From Endozoicomonas euniceicola (GTDB lineage: Bacteria > Pseudomonadota > Gammaproteobacteria > Pseudomonadales > Endozoicomonadaceae), in NCBI RefSeq assembly GCF_025562755.1, contig NZ_CP103300.1, forward strand, positions 3,907,001-3,971,000: a DNA stretch of 64,000 nucleotides, read 5' to 3'. The translations under genes and the position numbers were made by a program. Position 1 is the first letter of the stretch; every line of letters begins with the position of its first letter. Under the pieces are notes generated by a model, which was given only the letters and a program-made list of their open reading frames with translations, made no database searches and was not told the origin of the DNA. Below, piece by piece: positions 17,162-26,599 of this stretch.

Positions 17162-18664
17162 TTAATAATTCTGAAGGTGATTTTCCCAAGACTTCATGAT
17201 GTGAGCAAGTTTTCGTGCCTTGATGTTTTTCACTGCTGTCAGTTGACCAGGTTCCTTTTCCAGCGCATTGATAACGCCCTCTCTTCCCAGGCTGGTGACT
17301 ATTTTCACTGCCAGCCCTTCGCTGACGCCCCGGGCAGAGCTCAGTACTTCAATCAGCTTTTCCTCGGAAAGATCAAAGGGAGACCTTGTTGCGGTAGTTA
17401 CCACGGTGGTTTTTAACGCAGGCTTTGGTTCTGAGGCTGGCGTCGTTTCCTGCACTTCAATGCTGATGATGGTTGGAGTGGGTACATCCTCAATGCCCGT
17501 ATCAGCCTGCTGTTCCTCTGATACGCCTGTCGTGGTCAGTGAGTCGGGCTGGCGGGCAGACACTTGGCGGGAGGATACATAGTTGTCCTGCCGGTTCCAC
17601 TGCTCACTGGGCCACTCTTCTTTATAGCGGTCATGGGTGTCGATAATTGGATAGTTATCGTCGTCCATTTCACTATAGGTTTCGCAGGTATCCGTCATGG
17701 CCTGCTGATCAGCACTGCGACCAAAGGTGATATAACGCATGGTGCGCAAAACCGAAGATGAGATTTTGCCCAGCTCTTCCCAGTTGTACAGGGGAATATG
17801 GGGTTGCGGCATTACCCCGGAAGACAGCTTCCACATCAGGTACTGGCCGATCCAGTCGCGAATATAAGGGAAGGCGGCAAAGGCGGTGGCGCATTCCAGA
17901 ATCCGGTATTCGTCGTCAAAGCTGACAGCAATATCACAGGCCCAGTATTCAGCGTTGGCGGCTTTGGAAGCGCGAACCGCCAGCTCCAGGGCTTCTTCCG
18001 GCACGTCCATGTAGTCCATGCTGCCGCCCTGGGAGGTGTTGGTCAGCCATTCGCCTTCAGGGGGGCGACGCCAGAAGGCACAGACCGGTTTGTGACCAAT
18101 CAGCATCACCCGGATGTCCGCTTTCATGGGAATGAAATCCTGCAGGTAGACCGGGTAATAGCGTTTCTCTGTCAGCAATTCCAGGGCTTCGGCTTCACTG
18201 TCTACTTTGTGAACATAATAGCCACCGTAGTTCGACGGGCCGTAGGAGCGTTTGATAATTTTCGGGAAACAGGTCTGGCTCAGGAACGTTCTGGCTTCAT
18301 CCTGCTCATAGAACACGCGGGTATCCGGAGCCGCAAGGTCATATTTCTCACAGAAGTGCGTAACGTTTTCCTTGGACTTGTTGGAAAACTGGGTGTCCAT
18401 GTCCGGCAGGAATCGTACTTCAGGCAAAGCCCGGGCAATGTCCCTGAAGGTTTCATAGGCCGTCGCAGGAATATTGCCAATCAGTACATCAATTTTCTTG
18501 CGCTTTACCTCATTGATAAAACGCTCTTTATCATCGCCCCAGTGGTAAACAACGGTTTCAATTTTGTCCGGCCAGCCCTTGAAGTTGGATCGGTCGAAGA
18601 AACGGAGTACATGATCCAGATACAGTAAGCCGATTTTGGGGAGTTTTGCTTTAACTGATTGCAT
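17162..18664 (-). CDS. RimK-like ATP-grasp ligase with C-terminal helix-hairpin-helix-like region
   Basis: About 500 residues. The central part resembles ATP-grasp ligases, with lysine-rich ATP-contacting strands (FPKIIKRSYG), a DIRVMLIGHKPVCAFWRR segment and a late acidic strand (YRILECATAF). ATP-grasp enzymes join a carboxylate to an amine through an acyl-phosphate. The acidic strand has LECA where the partner gene has LEVNG, so its metal site may be altered. Residues after about 430 (SSARGVSEGLAVKI) look like a helix-hairpin-helix. The start at 18664 is chosen because GAGGAG lies 7 bases upstream; an in-frame ATG seven codons earlier lacks this. It overlaps the end of the preceding gene by 14 bp, which implies translational coupling. 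Confidence 0.75.
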   Translation of the reverse strand: MQSVKAKLPKIGLLYLDHVLRFFDRSNFKGWPDKIETVVYHWGDDKERFINEVKRKKIDVLIGNIPATAYETFRDIARALPEVRFLPDMDTQFSNKSKENVTHFCEKYDLAAPDTRVFYEQDEARTFLSQTCFPKIIKRSYGPSNYGGYYVHKVDSEAEALELLTEKRYYPVYLQDFIPMKADIRVMLIGHKPVCAFWRRPPEGEWLTNTSQGGSMDYMDVPEEALELAVRASKAANAEYWACDIAVSFDDEYRILECATAFAAFPYIRDWIGQYLMWKLSSGVMPQPHIPLYNWEELGKISSSVLRTMRYITFGRSADQQAMTDTCETYSEMDDDNYPIIDTHDRYKEEWPSEQWNRQDNYVSSRQVSARQPDSLTTTGVSEEQQADTGIEDVPTPTIISIEVQETTPASEPKPALKTTVVTTATRSPFDLSEEKLIEVLSSARGVSEGLAVKIVTSLGREGVINALEKEPGQLTAVKNIKARKLAHIMKSWENHLQNY

Positions 18665-19631
18665 GTTTCGGCTCCTCAACCTCAATACCTGTATTGTCTT
18701 GCTGTAACGGGGTGTCCAGCAGTTTGTTGACGGTCACTTTTCTTTCAATCATGTCCGTGATTTTTTCAATCTTGAGATCATTGAAATCCAGACCAAATTC
18801 TTCCTGATCCGGAGTGGCAAAGGCTGGAATGCCGTTGACTTCCAGAACAACATATTCTTCACGTTCCTGGTCGTAAATCAGGTCGACCCCGGCAATTTCC
18901 AGGCCAGTGACTTGTGCCGCTTTTAAAGCCAGATTGACGACTTCATCGTTAGGCTCACGTCGTATAATGCTGCCGCCGCTGGTGATGTTGGTTTTCCAGT
19001 CGTCTTGTGGTGCCTTGCGGCCATAGCAGCCAACAAACTCACCATCGACAATATCGATGCGGTAATCGGTATGATCGTTTTGTATAAATCGCTCGACAAA
19101 GAAGTGTTGCACATCAATCTGGTTGATAAACGGCTGGAGCATGTCCAGGGCGTCTATGTTCTCCAGTCGTACAATGCCTGTGCCGCCCCAGCCATCGGTG
19201 GGTTTGTACACAGCGCGACCGCCCCAGTCACTCATACTGGCTCGCAGGGCTTCCAGATTATTGTGACGGGACAGGCAGTAATCCGGCGTAGTAATGCCAT
19301 GACGACGCAGCAGGTGGGATGTTTTAAATTTGTCTTCAGTCAGGGCGAATGCTTTGTAGTTATTCACGATGGGAATACAGCGATCCAGCATTTCATAGAG
19401 ATACATCTGGTACTGGGTCTGCTGGCCTGCGTTATAGGTATAAAACAGGTCCAGATCTTCCATCACAACACCATTACAAATGATGGAACCTTCGTGAGCC
19501 ATGGCTTGAGACAGGTTCAGGCCGGAAATAACACCGATATCCCGTTCCCTTAACCGGTCTACCAGTTTTCGTTGGATGACGTCCCCTCCGCCATTCTGGT
19601 AAAGCCAGAGTCCAACGGTGTGCTTAGACAT
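18651..19631 (-). CDS. RimK-like ATP-grasp ligase
   Basis: 326 residues with the features of RimK/glutathione-synthetase-type ATP-grasp ligases: GGRAVYKPTDGWGGTG as the ATP-binding glycine-rich loop (about 137-152), an FVERFIQND strand, DYRIDIVDGEFVG, and the metal-binding acidic strand VVLEVNGIPAF near residue 275. A good AGGA Shine-Dalgarno lies 7 bases before the ATG. It is the first gene of a minus-strand operon with a second ATP-grasp gene and the M14 peptidase. The substrates are unknown; by family, a peptide or amino-acid amide bond is expected. Confidence 0.82.
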   Translation of the reverse strand: MSKHTVGLWLYQNGGGDVIQRKLVDRLRERDIGVISGLNLSQAMAHEGSIICNGVVMEDLDLFYTYNAGQQTQYQMYLYEMLDRCIPIVNNYKAFALTEDKFKTSHLLRRHGITTPDYCLSRHNNLEALRASMSDWGGRAVYKPTDGWGGTGIVRLENIDALDMLQPFINQIDVQHFFVERFIQNDHTDYRIDIVDGEFVGCYGRKAPQDDWKTNITSGGSIIRREPNDEVVNLALKAAQVTGLEIAGVDLIYDQEREEYVVLEVNGIPAFATPDQEEFGLDFNDLKIEKITDMIERKVTVNKLLDTPLQQDNTGIEVEEPKHAIS

Positions 19632-20091
19632 AATTGTGTCCTGCGGTGCTGAGTAGTTTTTGATTCAATTTCCCAGGTAATAGCTGCTTACCAGTTGCAT
19701 GGTATGCAGGGCAAAACCGATAACAAAAGTTATCATCAAGTGGCTGTTTTTTTATTTTATGAATCGAACAGATGCTAATCGGTCTGTAAGGCAGTCAGAC
19801 TATCTCTTTCCTCATTAGAGCAGCCATACAATGTCGCCAGCCCTCGTCCAATGAAGGCGAAACAACCCTGTAATAGGCTGTTTGCGTCGTTTGACTGTAC
19901 CTGATGGGGCAGGAATATATCGCTTTTCAGGCGCAAAGTTAACCTTTTAAGCAATTTTTTATAAAATTTAGTAAATTAACATATATTTACACTCAAAACC
20001 CTATCTCAGCGGTCAGATTTGAGAGTAGTATTTCCACCTGCGGCTGTTTGTGTGCAAACGGATTTAAGAAAATAATACGGTTGAAATAAAA
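19632..20091 (+). promoter_or_regulatory. Divergent intergenic region between ATP-grasp operon and M20 peptidase
   Basis: 460 bases without a gene, between two divergent starts. The right half (about 19930-20000) is very AT-rich and is likely to hold promoters for one or both directions. I could not single out -35/-10 pairs with confidence. A shared regulatory region would fit a functional link between the ligases and the peptidases. Confidence 0.4.
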
Positions 20092-21186
20092 GTGGACTTC
20101 AAAGAATTAGCTTCAATTGTTGCGTTGAATTCCTATACCAAAAATAAACCCGGAGTTGATGAGAACGGCCGGGTGTTTTCTCAATGGATGGAAGCTCTGG
20201 GGTATCGTACTGAACGTTACCAGCGGACAGACATTGGCGACCATCTGCACTTTATTGCACCAGAGCGTGACGGACGAAAAGTGCTGTTGCTGGGGCATCT
20301 GGATACGGTGTTTCCGGCAGGTAGTTTTGAACAGTTTAAAGAAGATGAGCAATGGATTTATGGTCCCGGTGTCTGCGATATGAAAGGTGGAAACTGGGTA
20401 GCCCTGAATGCCTTGCGGCAGCTGCATCAACAGTATGGTGGCCTGCACAATATTGATATGTTGCTGGTCAGTGATGAGGAGACCGGCAGTGATGACAGCA
20501 AGTACCTCACTGCCAAACTCGTTAAAAAGTACGACGCATGTCTGGTTTTTGAAGCGGCCGGTGCAAACAATGAAGTGGTGGTAGCCCGGAAAGGTGTTGC
20601 AACTATCTATCTGGATTTTTTCGGCAAGGCCGCCCATGCCGGTAATCATTATACGGATGGCTGTGATGCTAACCTGGCCGCTGCCCACATGCTGATTGAT
20701 TTAACGAACCTGACCAACCTTGATCTGGGAACCACCGTGAATGTGGGGAAAATGTCCGGAGGCATCGGGGCCAATACCGTTTCTCCTGATGCCAGGCTGG
20801 TGATTGAGTTTCGCTTTACCCGGGGGAGTGAAAGGGACCGGGTACTGGCAGCGATTGATCAGTTGCTGGAAAAAACGGCGGTTGAAGGTGTGTCGGTTAC
20901 TATGTCCGGAGGGTTGCAGAGGGATGTGATGGAAAGTTCGCCTCAGCAACAGCGGCTGCTCGATGAAATCAGTCAGATATTGGGTTATTCGCTACCGGTT
21001 GAAAAGCGCGGAGGGGTCAGCGATGCCAATGTTGCCTCTACAGCTGGAGTACCGACACTGGATGGTTTTGGCCCCTTTGGCGACGGTGACCATACGATTC
21101 ATGAGCGTGCCAGCAAGGCCAGCTTTGAACAGCGTATACGGGAAGTGACGGCTATTTTGTCGGGGATGGTAATGAGCAGCTATTAG
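20092..21186 (+). CDS. M20-family metallopeptidase (carboxypeptidase G2/ArgE/DapE-like)
   Basis: 364 residues. M20 zinc-site motifs are all present: GHLDTV with H69 and D71, GVCDMKGG with the bridging Asp near 103, SDEETGS with the catalytic and metal-binding Glu pair near 138, and a C-terminal GDHTIHE. A dimerisation-domain signature GKAAHAG lies near 185. Members hydrolyse peptide or amide bonds next to a free carboxylate. The start is a GTG at 20092 with no strong Shine-Dalgarno; the next residues align naturally with the family N-terminus. It is transcribed divergently from the ATP-grasp/M14 operon, suggesting that the cluster makes and breaks the same kind of amide bond. Confidence 0.85.
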   Translation: MDFKELASIVALNSYTKNKPGVDENGRVFSQWMEALGYRTERYQRTDIGDHLHFIAPERDGRKVLLLGHLDTVFPAGSFEQFKEDEQWIYGPGVCDMKGGNWVALNALRQLHQQYGGLHNIDMLLVSDEETGSDDSKYLTAKLVKKYDACLVFEAAGANNEVVVARKGVATIYLDFFGKAAHAGNHYTDGCDANLAAAHMLIDLTNLTNLDLGTTVNVGKMSGGIGANTVSPDARLVIEFRFTRGSERDRVLAAIDQLLEKTAVEGVSVTMSGGLQRDVMESSPQQQRLLDEISQILGYSLPVEKRGGVSDANVASTAGVPTLDGFGPFGDGDHTIHERASKASFEQRIREVTAILSGMVMSSY

Positions 21187-21252
21187 CCGTTGGCTATTAG
21201 CTTTTAGCCAACAGCCAACAGCCAACAGCCAACAGCCAACAGCTAAAAGCCA
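21187..21252 (+). repeat. Partial copy of the heptad-rich MITE core
   Basis: A run of about five AGCCAAC heptads, flanked by TTGGCTATTAGCTTTTAGCC and AGCTAAAAGCC, which can fold into a long hairpin. The same words (GGCTGTTGGCTTTTGG, GCTAATAGCCAAAAGCC) form the inside of the four MITE copies at 40228, 41068, 41214 and 56296, but here the GGGAAGCAGC and GCTGCGCCC termini are missing. It sits directly after the M20 stop codon, where it could also act as a transcript-end hairpin. Confidence 0.6.
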
Positions 21253-21262
21253 GCATCCCAGA

Positions 21263-21835
21263 TCAGGATTTTTTCATATAGCAGCTAAGCAGAACAACAC
21301 GGGTACCGTTAATGCGACCTTCAATATGCTCTGGATTGGAGGGCAGGGAGATATTACGAACCGCTGTACCACGCTTAGCTGTGAATCCTGCGCCTTTAAC
21401 CACCAGGTCTTTAATCAGGGTAACGGTGTCGCCTGCTTTAAGAGGGGTGCCGTTGCAATCCAGGGTTGGAGGCGTATCGTCGTCTTCTTCAGGCAGGCCT
21501 TCTTTCGCCCATTCCAGTGTTTCGTCGTCCATATACATCTGATCCAGCAGATCCTGAGCCCAGGTTTCAGACGACAGATGGTTCAGCATACGCCATGCCA
21601 TCACCTGAACCGCAGGGTAAGGGCTCCACATGCTGTCATGCAGACAGCGCCAGTGGTTGGTGTCCAGAGTTTCTGGCTGACTGACCTGGGAACGACAGGT
21701 TGCACAGATCATCACTGAGCGATCTGCTGACGCTTCACTTTCAGGTGGTACTGCAAAAATATCCAGATGTTGACTGGCTGCGCACAGCTCGCATTTGGAG
21801 TCGCAACGTTGCAGCAGTGTACTTTCAATGCTCAT
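21263..21835 (-). CDS. phnA: PhnA/YjdM-like zinc-ribbon protein
   Basis: 190 residues from the ATG at 21835 (MSIESTLLQRC); an in-frame ATG eight codons upstream has no ribosome site. The N-terminus has two CxxC pairs (CELC, CATC) forming a zinc ribbon, and the C-terminus has the characteristic family block DCNGTPLKAGDTVTLIKDL and VKGAGFTAKRGT ending in KK. This family is named for a place near phosphonate genes in E. coli, but its function is poorly defined and phosphonate metabolism is not implied here. The middle is longer than in the E. coli protein. Confidence 0.85.
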   Translation of the reverse strand: MSIESTLLQRCDSKCELCAASQHLDIFAVPPESEASADRSVMICATCRSQVSQPETLDTNHWRCLHDSMWSPYPAVQVMAWRMLNHLSSETWAQDLLDQMYMDDETLEWAKEGLPEEDDDTPPTLDCNGTPLKAGDTVTLIKDLVVKGAGFTAKRGTAVRNISLPSNPEHIEGRINGTRVVLLSCYMKKS

Positions 21836-21982
21836 GGTAGAGAACCTTGGGGATGTCATAAAAAAGTGGCAGGATTATAAGTGGGCGGATTATAAATAGC
21901 CTGACATTTGTTTAGCAACAAACAGGTTGGGGCTGCTCATGAACATTGGACAGATGCAGTATAACAATAAAGGGAAGGCATC

Positions 21983-22369
21983 ATGTTGTACGTAGCAACC
22001 AGGGATACAAAGGGCCGGGGTGTTTATTCATCGAAGAAAATTCAGCGGGATCAGGTGATTGAACGCTGTGAAGTGCTGGTGATACCAGGGGAAGAAACCT
22101 CCCTGCTCGATAATACCGTTTTGTTCAATTATTACTTTTGCTGGGGGGAAGATCAGAAAGAGGGGGCAATAGCCCTGGGGCTTGGCTCTATTTATAACCA
22201 TTCCTATACGCCCAATGCCTTATATCGCATTGATCTGGATGATCAGGTTCTGGAGTTTGTAGCGCTTCGGAATATTCCTGCTAATGAAGAAATTACCATT
22301 AATTACAACGGTGCCCCTGAAGACAAATCGCCGTTGTGGAACGCTGATGAAATTAAATGGATAGAATGA
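21983..22369 (+). CDS. Small stand-alone SET-domain protein
   Basis: 128 residues that are almost only a SET domain: KGRGVYSSKKIQRDQVIE as the N-terminal strands, GSIYNHSYTPNA matching the NHS-x2-PN cofactor/knot motif, and NEEITINYNG with the closing Tyr. SET proteins methylate lysines using SAM; small bacterial versions are known but their targets are mostly undefined. A strong AGGGAAGG Shine-Dalgarno precedes the ATG. Unlike the PRDM-like array proteins it keeps the NH motif, has no signal peptide and no fingers, so it is probably a cytoplasmic enzyme and only distantly related to them. Confidence 0.85.
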   Translation: MLYVATRDTKGRGVYSSKKIQRDQVIERCEVLVIPGEETSLLDNTVLFNYYFCWGEDQKEGAIALGLGSIYNHSYTPNALYRIDLDDQVLEFVALRNIPANEEITINYNGAPEDKSPLWNADEIKWIE

Positions 22370-22513
22370 CAGAATCGATTCCAACGTCTTGTTTTTAAAG
22401 ATGAAAAAAAACTTGCATCATAAAACGTAATCCTTATACTAAGCGGCGTCTGGTTGAGGCGGCCAATATTAACGGCTTCTTCAAAAGGTGTCTTACATCA
22501 GCAGACAAATAAT

Positions 22514-22590
22514 GGTGGGCATAGCTCAGTTGGTAGAGCTCTGGATTGTGATTCCAGCGGTCGTGGGTTCGAGCCCCATTGTCCACCCCA
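22514..22590 (+). tRNA. tRNA-His (GTG)
   Basis: Standard cloverleaf of 77 bases including the extra 5' G typical of tRNA-His and an encoded CCA. The acceptor GTGGGCA pairs with TGTCCAC (one G-T pair), the D-arm is AGCTCAGTTGGTAGAGCT, the anticodon loop is ATTGTGATT and the T-arm is GTGGGTTCGAGCCCCAT. It stands alone. Confidence 0.97.
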
Positions 22591-22600
22591 AATTTAAAAA

Positions 22601-22630
22601 CCCGTTGCCGTTCTGGTGACGGTTTTTTTT
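22601..22630 (+). terminator. Rho-independent terminator of tRNA-His
   Basis: A short stem CCGT...ACGG, 17 bases after the tRNA end, is followed by a run of eight T. The stem is short, but the position and T-run fit an intrinsic terminator. Confidence 0.6.
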
Positions 22631-22825
22631 GTTTATATATTTCCCTGCTCAATCTCCTGCCACTCTGCATACGGCATTTTTTACGAAACTCCTCACAATT
22701 GCGTCTTTAGAAAAAAACGATGGTTGAGCTGGAATTTGGCTTGTGACACACCCTCTTGCCAACGAAAAACAGTATACGCAGCACAGTCTATACTTTCTGC
22801 CCCGAAAAGCTGACCGGTTAATACA

Positions 22826-25800
22826 ATGCTGCAAAAGATGGATCTTAGGTCTGGACATATTCTCCGAAGACTCAAGGTCAGCCATTGGCTTTTGTTACTG
22901 CTTGTGGGATTTGGCAGCGCCTTTGCGAGTAGTGTTGATAACGTTCTGGAAGATGAGCTACCGGTAGTCGCCAGTCAGGAACAGGCACCCACTTCTTTTT
23001 CGATTGGTTCACTGACCTTTGTTCTGGATGTGAACTTTCGCAGCCTGAAAGCTTCTCTGGATGATGTTTTGCGGACCATGCTGATGTTCAAGCTGGCGCA
23101 CGCAAGCTACTACTATTATCCGCGTACGAAATGGCCAGGTCTGGCGAATACTTTGATCCAGACCCTTTATACCGGTTGGTACAGTTATCTGGTGGTGTCA
23201 TCCAGGCTGTTGTTTGCAGGTCATTGCATCGATAAAGGCGTGACCTATTTGCGTAAACAGCTGGGCAACTGCGCTTTATGGCAGGAGATACCGGTTTATA
23301 TTGAAGATCCTCAACTGGCCCGGCGGGTCTATCTGAAAGTAGTGAATCGGCGCGGTGAGGCAGCGCTGGTGTTCAGGGTTCTGTCTCAGCCACCGGCTAA
23401 AGAGCCCGCCACCTCGCAGCCAGAGAGTTTCAGGGCATGGCATCAGCTGGCGGACTGGCTGACAGCGCATTCAATACACACGATGGAAGTCAGCATTGTC
23501 CCGGCTCGGGACATCACTGGGAACCCCAGCGCACAACTGGAATTGACGTTTAATGGCCGATCCGGGGTCAGGCTTCCACTGCCCGGTTCGGAAGTTCCCA
23601 GGTTGCGTGCCCCCTGTCAGTTTGGTCAGGAAGCCGACAGTAGCCTGCACACGCTGCTGTCACCACAATGGCTTGACTGGATCAGGACGTCATTGCAAAA
23701 GCTGGATCAGCCGTCACTACCGACCGAGCAACAAAAAACCGTTAATCCGCCCCTGCCGGGGTTAGTGACCCGCCATGGCGATTACACCACTGCCCTCCGC
23801 AGTGGTGCCGACGAAGGCAACCCTTACTGGGTCCTCTTTACCAATGCCGAACCCCCTTATATTCAAATTACCCGGTCGTCTTCGCCTCTGTCGGACTATC
23901 CCCCGAGCCAGTCCAGTGCTCTGGCAGCCCACCGGGCCAGCCAGATTGTTTGGCGAGATCAGGATGTGTACGACACATTCTGGTCCATGCAGTGGCTCGA
24001 AACGCTGGTCAATATTCGCCTGACGGGTGACCCAAAGACCCTGGAATGGTCAACGCTGGAGACTGAAGACGTAAGGGTTGCGTCGGAAATAACCCATGTT
24101 GAACAACTCCCGTCCCCGAAACAGGTACAAGCCTGGCAGATCCCAGCGGCACAGATCGCAGAAGCCCGGCCCCGTGTGGTTAAGCCGTTACCCGGCAGAG
24201 TTCCGCTGGCATTACCGCTGGTAACAGCCCCTGAACCACCTCCGGCACAAAAGGCACCCATCGCCCCACCTGCGAGCCGGAGTGCCATTGCCCACGTAAA
24301 AAAAGAGCCTGGCAGAACAGAGTATGACTTCCGTTTTGATAATGCGGCTTACGCGGTTAGCTTTATGAAAGAATTTCTTAAGGACCAGAATGAAGAAAAG
24401 ATACGAGCCAGCATCAGCATGTTTGTGGACATCTTTCTTACAGTCGGCATGGAGGTGTTTAAAGTGCTGTCACCGGCAGTACTGGAAGGACTAAAGCACC
24501 ACAAAAAAAATCCTCATGAGAAAGGCGTTAAAAAACGCGTGATTGCACAGACGGCAGGGAATATCGTCACCTGCCTTAACGCGGTTAATCGGCTGGCGAG
24601 ACTTTATAAAGCCGTCACTTCTGAGTCTGTTCACAAGGTCACTAAAGGGGATTCTGCTACCGAGCCTCTGCAAGCCCCCTTTACAATGGCGATGATCCTG
24701 TTTTACATGGAATGGAACTACGAGTATATATCCACAGCGCTCAGGGATCTGGACGACGAAGATAAAATTATTAAGGGGCTGTTCAATACCGCGACCATTA
24801 TCCCCCTGTTGCTGAAAGCGATGAATCTTCTGGAAGAGGGGCAGATGTCGTGGCAGCTGAATGAAGATGAAACCGCAAGGCAGGCGGTTGATATATCAGA
24901 AAGTAGAAAATGGCAACAGAATCTGCCCATCCTGGCTGGTTTTGAGCAATCAGACAATGAAAATAAGCAGCACATCTTGCGAGCCTTAATCACCTGGCTC
25001 GGACATACTTTCTACAGCCACTCATTGTATCAGCTGTTGAGCAACCGGCCATCCCTGGAAATACCTGAGAATACCATGGCAGAGTTGTTGTCGGGGTTGC
25101 CAGCCATTCTGAGGTCATCCATCAAGCTTGGGAGTGATGGCTACAGTCATGGTGCCTTTGCACTTTTCAACCAGATGCCGGCTAAAGGCAGGGCTTTCTT
25201 AGAAGACCTCATTAAAAACGATCAATCGTTCAGGGACGATTTTTCTAGCAGCCTGCAGGCGTATTTATTGTATATTGACCGCCGTTATCACAAGAAGGCC
25301 CGGGATTATACCGGAGGTTTTATTAAGCAGAGTTATCCGGACTATTTCGATGAGGATATTCGCAGACTGGACAAGCTGTTTGCCGCCGAGCCTCTGTCGT
25401 CAGAAGTGAGCGCAGGCCAGGAAAACTGGCTTTCTGTTTTAGAGGCACACCGATACCGACTCTATAGACTGGAAAATAAACACCAGCAAGGGGCTAAAAG
25501 ACCCACAGATGCACAGCAAAGACGTTTTAAGCGTTATCTGAAATCGGTGTCACAGGAACAGGAAATCAGAGCGTCCATCGCCAAAAGGCAGCTTGAGAAA
25601 GCCCGAAAAGCATTTTTTACCCTCGATACAGAACTGGAAACTGAGTCGGTTGATGAACCAGCTACGCCTCAGCACCCCATCAACCTGTCGGCTATGGATT
25701 CCCCATGGGAGAACGCCATGAGTAAAGTCACCAACACCTACAGGAAAAAAAATTTTGCTCAGTCAATAAAAAGCATTAACAACGCCATCGAACTCTCATC

Positions 25801-26599
25801 CGATGATGAACAATTTGTATTAGCCAGTTATGAAAAAGCCAACCTCTACGCCAATGAATTATTAAGACAAATGAAAGAAGCCATGGCATGGCGCAACAAG
25901 ATGCAATCTTATGAAAAGATCGTCGCAAAATTAGATCTCGACCAGGTAACTGCCTTAGTCGATCGATCAGACTTATCGACCAGTGAACGTCATAACATTC
26001 TTGCGGCCAATAAGATTCAATACACAACCCATATGGATCGGGAAGAATACTCATTAAATGCCCTCCGTTTGCACCGGGAGATTAGTAATGGGATGGCGGC
26101 ATGGAAAGATTTGGTGTCTGAGATGCTTGAAACGGTGCAGGGCTTGAACGACAAGCTTGAATTATTGCCCGCGAAAGATTCATTGCGGGTTGAAGGTGGT
26201 TTTGTTTCGAAGGTCATGACTCAGGCGCTTGAGAACCTGAACCACTTGCAACAAACCCCGGCCATAATCAAAACCACGGAAGAGAAAACCAGAGTGTTCG
26301 TAACCGCTTTAGGGGTATACGGGGTCTATAGTAACACCAAAAACAGGCGGCCTCTCCCGCGCAAGCCGTACCAGAGAATTGACTGGATGATCCCTGAACT
26401 GACTTCAGTGACCACCCTGATCCAACATCTGACCCCTTCCACACAGATGCCAGAGCCTGAATCCGTGTCAGCCAGCGCTGTTACAATCACCAGAGAACCT
26501 GACATCACCCGGCCACAGCGAGAGTTAAAAGAGCCCAGTAAACGGGATTTTGGTGAGGAGGCGTTTTATCTGCCCAAGAATATATGGTGGGAACTATAG
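22826..26599 (+). CDS. Large exported protein of unknown function
   Basis: 1257 residues. I recognise no domain. Residues 1-36 look like a signal peptide (basic LRRLKVSHW, then WLLLLLVGFGSAFASS with an AFA-SS cleavage site). The region around 360-500 is proline-rich (EPPPAQKAPIAPPAS). Residues about 510-1130 are largely helical and charged, with long Lys/Glu-rich stretches likely to form coiled coils. A hydrophobic stretch near 540-560 (FVDIFLTVGMEVFKVL) may be amphipathic rather than transmembrane. No catalytic motif is visible. Size, export signal and lack of relatives I can recall fit a lineage-specific secreted or surface protein, possibly host-interacting. There is no operon partner. Confidence 0.7.
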   Translation: MLQKMDLRSGHILRRLKVSHWLLLLLVGFGSAFASSVDNVLEDELPVVASQEQAPTSFSIGSLTFVLDVNFRSLKASLDDVLRTMLMFKLAHASYYYYPRTKWPGLANTLIQTLYTGWYSYLVVSSRLLFAGHCIDKGVTYLRKQLGNCALWQEIPVYIEDPQLARRVYLKVVNRRGEAALVFRVLSQPPAKEPATSQPESFRAWHQLADWLTAHSIHTMEVSIVPARDITGNPSAQLELTFNGRSGVRLPLPGSEVPRLRAPCQFGQEADSSLHTLLSPQWLDWIRTSLQKLDQPSLPTEQQKTVNPPLPGLVTRHGDYTTALRSGADEGNPYWVLFTNAEPPYIQITRSSSPLSDYPPSQSSALAAHRASQIVWRDQDVYDTFWSMQWLETLVNIRLTGDPKTLEWSTLETEDVRVASEITHVEQLPSPKQVQAWQIPAAQIAEARPRVVKPLPGRVPLALPLVTAPEPPPAQKAPIAPPASRSAIAHVKKEPGRTEYDFRFDNAAYAVSFMKEFLKDQNEEKIRASISMFVDIFLTVGMEVFKVLSPAVLEGLKHHKKNPHEKGVKKRVIAQTAGNIVTCLNAVNRLARLYKAVTSESVHKVTKGDSATEPLQAPFTMAMILFYMEWNYEYISTALRDLDDEDKIIKGLFNTATIIPLLLKAMNLLEEGQMSWQLNEDETARQAVDISESRKWQQNLPILAGFEQSDNENKQHILRALITWLGHTFYSHSLYQLLSNRPSLEIPENTMAELLSGLPAILRSSIKLGSDGYSHGAFALFNQMPAKGRAFLEDLIKNDQSFRDDFSSSLQAYLLYIDRRYHKKARDYTGGFIKQSYPDYFDEDIRRLDKLFAAEPLSSEVSAGQENWLSVLEAHRYRLYRLENKHQQGAKRPTDAQQRRFKRYLKSVSQEQEIRASIAKRQLEKARKAFFTLDTELETESVDEPATPQHPINLSAMDSPWENAMSKVTNTYRKKNFAQSIKSINNAIELSSDDEQFVLASYEKANLYANELLRQMKEAMAWRNKMQSYEKIVAKLDLDQVTALVDRSDLSTSERHNILAANKIQYTTHMDREEYSLNALRLHREISNGMAAWKDLVSEMLETVQGLNDKLELLPAKDSLRVEGGFVSKVMTQALENLNHLQQTPAIIKTTEEKTRVFVTALGVYGVYSNTKNRRPLPRKPYQRIDWMIPELTSVTTLIQHLTPSTQMPEPESVSASAVTITREPDITRPQRELKEPSKRDFGEEAFYLPKNIWWEL

